Shown one piece after another: positions 36,931 to 44,012 of a stretch of 64,000 nt of DNA. The position numbers and the translations under genes were made by a program. The stretch's first letter is position 1, and each line of letters begins with the position of its first letter. This DNA is from Candidatus Competibacteraceae bacterium (lineage in GTDB: Bacteria > Pseudomonadota > Gammaproteobacteria > Competibacterales > Competibacteraceae). The DNA is taken from positions 930,001 to 994,000 of the forward strand of contig JADJQQ010000001.1 of NCBI GenBank assembly GCA_016712625.1, in the 5' to 3' direction. The notes below the pieces were generated by a model. That model was not told the origin of the DNA, searched no databases, and saw nothing but the letters and a program-made list of their open reading frames with translations.

Positions 36931-37394
36931 ATGCTTATGACCTTGTGGACTTCTCGCCGGCGGCGGACTGCTGGTTTGGCCCGCCAGCATGGCTTCACCC
37001 TGATCGAAGTGATGGTCGTGGTGGTGATTCTCAGTATTTTAGCCGCCGTGGTAGTACCCAGAATCATGGACAATCCCGATAAGGCTCGCGTCGTCAAGGC
37101 CAAACAGGATATTCGGGTGCTGAAAAATCAACTGGACCTGTACCGCCTGCATAGCTTCCGTTATCCCACCACGGAACAAGGTCTCGAAGCCTTGGTGCAA
37201 AAGCCCACTGACGCAGCCCATTGGCAGGAAGGCGGCTACCTGGACAAACTGCCCAAAGATCCTTGGGGAAGGCTTACCAATATCTCAGCCCCGGCCAACA
37301 TGGCGAAATTGATATCTACTCACTAGGGGCTGACGGCCAGCCTGGCGGGGAAAATGTAGACGCCGACATCGGTAACTGGAACCTGGACGATTAG
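36931..37394 (+). CDS. gspG: major pseudopilin GspG, with an apparent one-base frameshift
   Basis: Prepilin peptidase site HG/FTLIEVMV near residue 22, hydrophobic helix, then the GspG core with LYRLHSFRYPTTEQGLEALV and DKLPKDPWG. Right after DPWG the annotated frame turns to unrelated sequence and stops at 37326. The neighbouring frame continues AYQYLSPGQHGEIDIYSLGA and ends NWNLDD at 37394, which is the conserved calcium-binding GspG C-terminus. One extra G in the GGGG run near 37264-37267 restores it. As read, the gene would make a truncated pseudopilin lacking the Ca-binding loop. It is the first gene of the gspG-N block; no gspC, D, E or F is in the window. Confidence 0.92.
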
Positions 37395-37419
37395 GTCACA
37401 AGGCATTTCAAATAGCCCG

Positions 37420-37929
37420 ATGGCCGTACCCTCTCGCGGGTTTACCCTGCTGGAAGTGATGGTGGTGCTGGTGTTGGTCGGCATCCTCACAAGCTTTGCG
37501 CTACTTTCAATCGGTGGAGGACCGCACGAGCGTTTGGCCGAGGAAGCTCGACGGTTGGCTGGTCTCATGCAGCTACATCAACAGGAAGCGATCCTGAGCG
37601 GGCAACCACACGGCATCCAGTTCTCCCGCACCGGCTATACCGTCTTGCTGCAAAATGAAAAAGGCGCATGGTCTCCCCCGGCGGTTGCCGATACGCTGAT
37701 CCAGCATCACCTGCCGGAGGACATCGTGCTGGAGCTATGGGTCGAGGGGCAACCGGTTGCCATCAAAAAACCTGGCCGGCTGCCGCAGGTGCTCTTACTG
37801 GCCAGCGGTGAAGCCACCGAATTCGTTATCGTCTTTGGCTTCAGCGCAGAACGCGGCGCCGATCCGCCATTGTATCGGGTATCGGGCGACGCGCTGGGCC
37901 GGCTGGCGGTCAGCGCGGTACAACGATGA
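37420..37929 (+). CDS. gspH: minor pseudopilin GspH
   Basis: 169 residues; RGFTLLEVMVVLVLVGIL is the prepilin signal and helix. The body has the EEARRLAGLMQLHQQEAILSG pattern typical of GspH. It overlaps gspI by 4 bases. It forms part of the type II secretion pseudopilus. Confidence 0.92.
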   Translation: MAVPSRGFTLLEVMVVLVLVGILTSFALLSIGGGPHERLAEEARRLAGLMQLHQQEAILSGQPHGIQFSRTGYTVLLQNEKGAWSPPAVADTLIQHHLPEDIVLELWVEGQPVAIKKPGRLPQVLLLASGEATEFVIVFGFSAERGADPPLYRVSGDALGRLAVSAVQR

Positions 37930-38417
37930 AACAGCTGGCCGGATTTACCTTGCTGGAGGTCTTGGTGGCGCTGGCGGTGCTGGCCATCGCCATGGGCGCC
38001 ATCATCGGCGTCGCCACCCAGAGCGTCAACACCGTCGGCTACCTGCGCGATCAGACCTTCGCCAGCTGGGCCGCGCTCAACAAAGTCAACGAACTGTTAC
38101 TGGCGAGCGAACCGTGGCCCACCGAGGGCTCGAGCAAAGGCACTAGCGATCTGGCGAATCGCACCTGGCGCTGGGAGACCCGATTCCAAAAAACGCAAGA
38201 TCCTGATCTCACGCGGCTGGATATCACGATCCGAGCCGATGACAACGGCCCCGTATTGACTGCGCTGACTGCTTTCAAGGGGCGTCCGCCGCCCGACGAG
38301 CCCGCCAGCGACGCGGGTTCCCAGGAACAGCAGGGGCAACAAGAGCAACCGGAGCAGCAAGCTCCAGAACCTCAAGCGCCCACCTCCCATCCCAAAGCCT
38401 CACCCCACACGCTATGA
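37926..38417 (+). CDS. gspI: minor pseudopilin GspI with Gln/Glu/Pro-rich tail
   Basis: 163 residues. AGFTLLEVLVALAVLAIAMG is the prepilin start, then the GspI core with NKVNELLLASEPWP and RTWRWETRFQ. The last 45 residues are low-complexity (QEQQGQQEQPEQQAPEPQ), which normal GspI (about 120 residues) lacks. It overlaps gspH and gspJ by 4 bases each. Confidence 0.9.
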   Translation: MKQLAGFTLLEVLVALAVLAIAMGAIIGVATQSVNTVGYLRDQTFASWAALNKVNELLLASEPWPTEGSSKGTSDLANRTWRWETRFQKTQDPDLTRLDITIRADDNGPVLTALTAFKGRPPPDEPASDAGSQEQQGQQEQPEQQAPEPQAPTSHPKASPHTL

Positions 38418-39028
38418 GATTCCCAGCACGCGGCTTTACCCTGCTGGAATCGCTGATCGCACTGGCCGTGTTCGCCATCATGTCCATCGCCGCCTACAGC
38501 GGCTTGCGCAGCGTGTTGTTCACGCGCGCCGCGGTTGAAGTGCAAAGTCAGCGGCTGGCGGCGGTGCAATTGACCCTTTTCCGCATCGAACAAGATATCG
38601 AGCAGGCGATACCGCGTGGCATTCGCGATGAATACGGTGAGCCTCAGGCTGCCTTGTTCGGCGGCGAGCTAACCAGCGACCGGCTAACCTTGACGCGGGC
38701 CGGTTGGGATAATCCGCTCGGTCAACCGCGCGCCAACCTCCAACGCGTCGCCTATCGGTTTCGAGAGGGACGGTTATGGCGGCTGCATTGGGACGTGCTT
38801 GATCGTGGCGGCTTGAACGAACCACGAGAAACTTTGTTGCTGGAACAGGTGCGGGAGTTTCGGATTCGCTTTCTGGATCAGGCCGATTGGCGTAACGAGT
38901 GGCCCTCCGCCACCACGGGAACCGATGGCGATCCCAAAGCGCTCGATGCGCTCCCCCGCGCGGTGGAAATCAGCCTAACGCTGGAGGATTGGGGTGAAAT
39001 CATCCGCTTGCTGCCCTTGCCCAGCTGA
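38414..39028 (+). CDS. gspJ: minor pseudopilin GspJ
   Basis: 204 residues; RGFTLLESLIALAVFAIMS is the prepilin segment, followed by RLAAVQLTLFRIEQDIEQ and TLTRAGWDNPLGQPRANLQR, both family-typical. It forms the pseudopilus tip with GspI and GspK. The next gene starts inside its end. Confidence 0.93.
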   Translation: MRFPARGFTLLESLIALAVFAIMSIAAYSGLRSVLFTRAAVEVQSQRLAAVQLTLFRIEQDIEQAIPRGIRDEYGEPQAALFGGELTSDRLTLTRAGWDNPLGQPRANLQRVAYRFREGRLWRLHWDVLDRGGLNEPRETLLLEQVREFRIRFLDQADWRNEWPSATTGTDGDPKALDALPRAVEISLTLEDWGEIIRLLPLPS

Positions 39029-40181
39029 GGTTGTACCGCACCCTGATCTATCAGGGGCAATCCCGTGCCCCATTAATCGGAATCAGGCTGGCGTAGCGCT
39101 GATCACGGTCCTCCTGATTGTCTTTCTGGCCAGTATCACCGCCACCAGCCTGGCGGCTTTGCAGCAGATCGCTATCCGGCGCAGCACCGTACTTCAGCAC
39201 CAGCAGCAGGCTCGACTGTACACGTTTGGAGCCGAACAATGGGCCACGCTGCTCCTAGCGCGCGACCATAAAGAAAGTGAAGTCGATCACGCCAATGAGG
39301 TCTGGGCCAACCCGCCTCCAGCCTTACCCGTTGCCGGCGGCGCGCTCTCCGTCCGCGTGCGTGATCTGCAAGGCTGTTTTAATCTGAATAATTTATGGAA
39401 ATCCGCTTCCAGCACGCCCGGCAACAGCGCCGAACCGGCCTCTGACACTGAGGCGGAGCAGGAACAGAACAAAGCCGATCAAAAGCAGAACTCAAACCAA
39501 AATAAGGCAGAGGGCACCACCGATCACCCGACCACTCCCAAGCCAACCGACTCTAGCAGCGGCGATTCCGAGGCATCGAACTCCGACCAAGCCCAACTGA
39601 ATCAGGCACAATTCCAGGTGTTACAGCGCCTGTTGACCAGCCTTGAGCTGAAGCCGGGGCTGGCGCAAGCCATTACGGACTGGATCGACCCCGATCAAGA
39701 CCCACTCTTTCCCGATGGTGCCGAAGACAGTGATTACAATGTTAAAAATCCCGCTTATCTAGCGGCTAACCGTTCAATGTACAGCATCTCGGAACTGCGG
39801 CTGATCAGGGGAATCGATCAGGAAACTTACGACAAGCTGGCGCCTTTGGTCTGTGCGCTGCCGACTAACGCCCGGCTAAACGTCAACACCGCTCCCGCCC
39901 AGCTGCTAGCCGCGCTGAGCGAGGGTTATGATCTAAAAGAGATGGAGCAAGTATTGGAAAATCGGCCCGATGAGGGATATAAAAATGTGGACGATTTTTT
40001 GAATGCGGCCAAATTGACCGTGGATGCGCAGCTAAAAGCGCAGCTCAGCGTCAATAGCCAGCATTTTTTGCTGCAAGCCGAGGCACGAGTGGGCGACGGA
40101 CGCGCGATGTTATACAGTATTTTATATCGTGACGAAAACGGCGTCCGCGTCCTGCAACGCAATTTCGGTAACCAGGATTGA
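38994..40181 (+). CDS. gspK: minor pseudopilin GspK with acidic Gln/Asn-rich insert
   Basis: The prepilin-like segment QAGVALITVLLIVFLASI begins about residue 31. The family core includes DLQGCFNLNNLW, AQAITDWIDPDQDPLFPDGAEDS, YSISELRLIRGID and NVNTAPAQLLAAL. Residues 135-205 are a hydrophilic low-complexity insert (EAEQEQNKADQKQN and similar) not seen in ordinary GspK. The only in-frame ATG (38994) overlaps gspJ and gives an overlong leader. A GTG at 39067 with AGGGG upstream would fit better if one T were removed near 39075, so the start may be affected by an error. Confidence 0.9.
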   Translation: MKSSACCPCPAEVVPHPDLSGAIPCPINRNQAGVALITVLLIVFLASITATSLAALQQIAIRRSTVLQHQQQARLYTFGAEQWATLLLARDHKESEVDHANEVWANPPPALPVAGGALSVRVRDLQGCFNLNNLWKSASSTPGNSAEPASDTEAEQEQNKADQKQNSNQNKAEGTTDHPTTPKPTDSSSGDSEASNSDQAQLNQAQFQVLQRLLTSLELKPGLAQAITDWIDPDQDPLFPDGAEDSDYNVKNPAYLAANRSMYSISELRLIRGIDQETYDKLAPLVCALPTNARLNVNTAPAQLLAALSEGYDLKEMEQVLENRPDEGYKNVDDFLNAAKLTVDAQLKAQLSVNSQHFLLQAEARVGDGRAMLYSILYRDENGVRVLQRNFGNQD

Positions 40182-40188
40182 AACCACC

Positions 40189-41388
40189 TTGCCTGCTCAA
40201 CTGTTTTTTTTCCGATTGCTCTCATTCAATCAAGTGGAATGGCTGTATCCGGACGGCCGCCTCCAGCGCGGTTCTCTATCCGAGCTGGCCACGGTAGCCG
40301 GAGGGACGCGGCAGATTATGATCGCCCCGGGCGAGGCGGTTATTTTGCACCTAGCCCCATTAGCCAGCCGCAAACGGTCCACCTGGGCGCGGGCGATCCC
40401 TTACGCCCTGGAGGATCAGCTCGCTGAAGACATCGAAGCGATCCACTTCGTGCTGGGTAATACGCCGGATGGCGATCGACTGCCGGTAGCGTTAGTCAGT
40501 CATGAAACGTTGCGGGCCTGGTTGGCGGTTTGCGATCAAAATGGACTGACTCCGGCCGCCATCATCCCCGAACCTTTGCTGCTACCTTGGCAGGACGGTG
40601 AATGGAGCCTGCTGCTGGAAGATCGGCGAGTCGTGGTTCGGACCGGTCGCTGGAACGGATTCACCACCGAGCGAGACACCTTGGGCTTGTTATTGACCGA
40701 AGCCCTGATTGACGCGGGCGACGCCAAACCGCGGCGACTACGTCTTTGGGGCCAGGCGGCGTCCGAATTTTCCGAACCCGCCGTCGCCGAAGTCGAACGA
40801 CAAATCGCAAGCGATCCCCTCGAAGCGCTACCGCTGTTTGCAGCCGCTTATCAATCCGGCGCGGCCTTGAATCTGTTGCATGGCCCTTACAGCCGACAGG
40901 CCCAATGGGGCCGCTGGTTTTTGCCCTGGCGCGCGACAGCCGCGCTGGCGGCGTTGTGGCTGCTGTTACAAGGCGGCATATCCATTTATGATAATTGGCG
41001 ATTGCGCCAAGAATTGGTGACATTGCGCGTGGAGATGGAGCAGTTATACAAGGATGCCGTACCGGGCGCCACGCGTACCCCGAATCCTAAAGTACAACTG
41101 GAAGCCCGCCTGAAGGAATTACTCTCCAGCGGCGCCGGGGGTAGTTCTTTGCTTGAACTGCTAAGCTACGGCGGGCAACCGCTGATCAAGCATCCAGACC
41201 TCTTCCTACGTGGCTTCAGTTATCGCGACGGACAATTGGATCTGTCCCTCCAAGGCGGCGATCCGGCGGTCCTCGATCAGCTCCGGCAAGAACTCAACCA
41301 GCAACCTGGCTTGCAAGCCGAGATGCGCACCACGCAACGAGAAGGGCAAGTGGAAAGCAAAGTCACCCTGAAGAAGTCCGCCTCATGA
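40189..41388 (+). CDS. gspL: type II secretion protein GspL
   Basis: About 399 residues from a TTG at 40189, eight bases after gspK; an ATG at 40129 would overlap gspK by 53 bases. The N-terminal actin-like cytoplasmic domain has RAIPYALEDQLAEDIEAIHF. A single membrane segment is near RATAALAALWLLLQGGISIY and a periplasmic ferredoxin-like domain ends the protein. GspL links the GspE ATPase to GspM. It overlaps gspM by 4 bases. Confidence 0.92.
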   Translation: MPAQLFFFRLLSFNQVEWLYPDGRLQRGSLSELATVAGGTRQIMIAPGEAVILHLAPLASRKRSTWARAIPYALEDQLAEDIEAIHFVLGNTPDGDRLPVALVSHETLRAWLAVCDQNGLTPAAIIPEPLLLPWQDGEWSLLLEDRRVVVRTGRWNGFTTERDTLGLLLTEALIDAGDAKPRRLRLWGQAASEFSEPAVAEVERQIASDPLEALPLFAAAYQSGAALNLLHGPYSRQAQWGRWFLPWRATAALAALWLLLQGGISIYDNWRLRQELVTLRVEMEQLYKDAVPGATRTPNPKVQLEARLKELLSSGAGGSSLLELLSYGGQPLIKHPDLFLRGFSYRDGQLDLSLQGGDPAVLDQLRQELNQQPGLQAEMRTTQREGQVESKVTLKKSAS

Positions 41389-41870
41389 AAACGTGGTGGG
41401 ACAGTCTCAGCCTGCGCGAGCGGGGTCTGGTCGGCGGCGGCGTGGCGTTGATGTTGGCACTGTTGTTGTATGTTTTGGTATGGGAGCCTTTTCGCGCCAG
41501 CAGCCGGCAACTCCGACAAAGCGTCGCCACGGAGCGGGCTGACTTGGCTTGGATGCGCCAAGCCGCTCAGGAAGTCAAGCGCCTGAGCCGCGCCAGCGTG
41601 GCGCGGCCGGCTGGCGATGATCGCTCCTTACTGACCCTGGTCGATCAAACCGCGCGGGCCGCCGGGTTGGGAACCGCCATGAAACGGGTCGCGCCGCAAG
41701 GCGACGATAAACTGAGCGTCCAGCTGGATTCAGCCGACTTCGAGAAAATTATGCCCTGGTTGAGCGCCCTGGAACGCGACCATCAACTCGTGATCGTCAG
41801 CCTGACGGTGGATCGTACCGACACCCTTGGTCTGGTAAATGCCCGCGTCATTGTGGGGCGCGGCTCATGA
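41385..41870 (+). CDS. gspM: type II secretion protein GspM
   Basis: 161 residues. One membrane segment (GGGVALMLALLLYVLVWEPF) follows a short cytoplasmic stretch with the typical SLRERGLVGGG. The periplasmic domain has LLTLVDQTARAAGLG. It overlaps both neighbours by 4 bases. Confidence 0.92.
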   Translation: MKTWWDSLSLRERGLVGGGVALMLALLLYVLVWEPFRASSRQLRQSVATERADLAWMRQAAQEVKRLSRASVARPAGDDRSLLTLVDQTARAAGLGTAMKRVAPQGDDKLSVQLDSADFEKIMPWLSALERDHQLVIVSLTVDRTDTLGLVNARVIVGRGS

Positions 41871-42628
41871 AGCGCATCCGGAATTACACCCTGCTCGGTC
41901 TTGTTGCGTTTCTGTTTTTTTTACTGACGCTCGCTCCAGCAACCTTGGTCAGCGAGCAAATCAGCGCCCGCTTGCCCGGATTCAGCATGCAGGGCGTCGA
42001 AGGTAGCGCCATCCAAGGTACGATTTTGGGGGCGCGTTGGCACGGTATCCGCCTAGAACGATTGACTTGGCGCTGGCGCCCGCTGACTTTGTTGATGGGC
42101 CAACTTGGATTCAGCCTGAAAATCGACGATCCTGAAATAAAACTGACGGGCGAGGCCACAACCGGATTTAATCGGCAAATCAGCTTCCAAAATCTGGTCG
42201 GCGGTCTACCGCTCAACCGGCTCAGCAGTCTGTCGGGCGCGGCGAGCACGCCGCTGGAAGGGGTGGCGGAATTTAATTTGCGCGATTTGATTCTTAATCC
42301 GGCCGGCTGGCCGCTAGTAGCGGAGGGGACGGTACGCTTGCTGAACCTGCGCGTTACGTTGGGGCGTCCGCTGATCTTTGGCGATTACGCCGCTCAGATC
42401 AATTCGACTGGCGCGGAAGGCATTCAGGCCAAGATCAAGGATAATAATGCAGCCCTGATGTTCGATGGCGCGCTGAATCTGACGCCAGACGGCCGCTACC
42501 GACTTGGCGGTCACGCCGCGATCCGCGACCCTGGCAACCAAGCCTTGCGCCAAGCGCTGACTCTGTTAGGGCCGCCCGGCGGCGATGGGCGCTGGCCCGT
42601 GAATTTTTCCGGGACACTTGGCCGCTAA
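41867..42628 (+). CDS. gspN: type II secretion protein GspN
   Basis: 253 residues; an N-terminal membrane anchor (YTLLGLVAFLFFLLTLAPAT), then a periplasmic domain with GVEGSAIQGTILGARWHGIRL, the GspN signature. GspN is an accessory factor present in only some type II systems. It is the last gene of the block. Confidence 0.88.
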   Translation: MKRIRNYTLLGLVAFLFFLLTLAPATLVSEQISARLPGFSMQGVEGSAIQGTILGARWHGIRLERLTWRWRPLTLLMGQLGFSLKIDDPEIKLTGEATTGFNRQISFQNLVGGLPLNRLSSLSGAASTPLEGVAEFNLRDLILNPAGWPLVAEGTVRLLNLRVTLGRPLIFGDYAAQINSTGAEGIQAKIKDNNAALMFDGALNLTPDGRYRLGGHAAIRDPGNQALRQALTLLGPPGGDGRWPVNFSGTLGR

Positions 42629-42715
42629 CTGTGCCAACGACCCATTGATTTAGCCTTATAAGTTTTAACTTGTGTGACTGACTTTGTTGAAAAGACCCCC
42701 AGGGAGTTACTGTCG

Positions 42716-43954
42716 ATGCGACCAAGAACGCGCGGATTTCTGATTGTTTTGACGATGCTGGTACTGGCCGCTTGTGCTACCGAGCCAACCCCACCCACCG
42801 TCAAGCTGCCTCCTTTTATAACACCTTCCAGCGGCGCATTTCCCGCACCTTCCGAACTCCAGCCGCAAGTCGCCTTCTGGCGGCGCGTTTACTCCACCTG
42901 GGGACGCCATCAAGTCGCCTTACACGATGACCGCCATCTCGATATCGTCTACGGCGTGATCACGTTGCCCGGTTCGGTCGGGGAAATCCAAACCACCGAA
43001 CAAAAAGACTTCGTTAAGGGCCACCTTGAAACGCTGAAAGATCGTTTGCGTCAAATGGAATATAAAACGGCCGCCAATGCTCCGCTGACGCCACCTGAAC
43101 AGGCCCTGGCAAACCACATTAAAGCCAGCAGCGGCGGAGCCAGCGCCGTGTTCGGAGCCAGTGATCGGTTGCGGAGCCAACGCGGCATGCGCGAGCGCTT
43201 CAAGCGCGGCCTCGAAATCAGTGGCCGTTATGATACGGTTTTTCGCAATGTGTTTCGCAATGCCGGCCTGCCGGAAGATCTGGCGTATCTGCCGCACGTC
43301 GAATCCTCTTTTCAAAATCACGCTGCCTCTGCCGCGGGGGCAGTCGGCATGTGGCAGTTCATGCCAGGCACCGCCCGCCAGTTCGGCATGATCAATGGCG
43401 CCGTGGACGAACGGCTCGACCCGGTAGCGTCGGCGCACGGTGCCGCTCGTTATTTGCGCCACGCTTACAATAACCTGGAGAGTTGGCCGATGGCCCTGAC
43501 TTCCTACAATCACGGGGTAGGCGGCATGAGGCAAGCCCGCTCAATTTTCGGTAATAATTTTGTCGCCATCGTACGGAATTATTCCGGACGCGGCTTTGGC
43601 TTTGCCTCTCGTAATTTTTACACCGAATTTCTAGCCGCGCGCGATATCGCCCAGAATCCCCGACGCTTTTTCCCGGAAGGCCTCAACTATGAGACGCCTT
43701 TGAGCTTGGATCGGGTACGGCTCCGGCAGGGCGCTTCCGTCACGGCACTGGCCAGCTACTACGATGTCAATTCCTCGGAGCTTAATAGCTTGAACAAGTC
43801 CTGGAACAGCGCGGCACAAGCCGGTCGGATCCCGTTGCCGGCTGGCACCATGGTATGGCTGCCTGCTGGAACGATCACCCGCCTGGTACAAAGAGGAGCC
43901 GCCGATCAAGCGCTGGTCTTGGCTGATACGGTTGCTACCGCCAAACCGCACTAG
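42716..43954 (+). CDS. MltD-like membrane-bound lytic murein transglycosylase
   Basis: 412 residues from the ATG at 42716, with GGGAG upstream. The signal peptide ends in lipobox LAAC, so it is a lipoprotein. The catalytic Glu is in LPHVESSFQNHAAS near residue 205, with AVGMWQFMPGTARQFG and MALTSYNHGVGGM of the family 1 SLT fold. The C-terminal 60 residues (VTALASYYDVNSSELNSLNK) look like a LysM domain. It cleaves peptidoglycan to anhydromuropeptides. A longer frame from 42674 is unnecessary. Confidence 0.9.
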   Translation: MRPRTRGFLIVLTMLVLAACATEPTPPTVKLPPFITPSSGAFPAPSELQPQVAFWRRVYSTWGRHQVALHDDRHLDIVYGVITLPGSVGEIQTTEQKDFVKGHLETLKDRLRQMEYKTAANAPLTPPEQALANHIKASSGGASAVFGASDRLRSQRGMRERFKRGLEISGRYDTVFRNVFRNAGLPEDLAYLPHVESSFQNHAASAAGAVGMWQFMPGTARQFGMINGAVDERLDPVASAHGAARYLRHAYNNLESWPMALTSYNHGVGGMRQARSIFGNNFVAIVRNYSGRGFGFASRNFYTEFLAARDIAQNPRRFFPEGLNYETPLSLDRVRLRQGASVTALASYYDVNSSELNSLNKSWNSAAQAGRIPLPAGTMVWLPAGTITRLVQRGAADQALVLADTVATAKPH

Positions 43955-43960
43955 AAAAAC

Positions 43961-43985
43961 AAAAACCCCTCCCACTGGGGAGGGG
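43961..43985 (-). terminator. terminator of the fimV transcript
   Basis: On the minus strand CCCCTCCC and GGGAGGGG (43985-43966) form an 8-bp stem with a 4-base loop, followed by TTTTTGTTTTT. It lies 28 bases after the fimV stop. Seen from the plus strand it has no T tail, so it serves fimV. Confidence 0.85.
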
Positions 43986-44012
43986 CCGTATCAAGCATGC
44001 CGAGCCGAGCGA

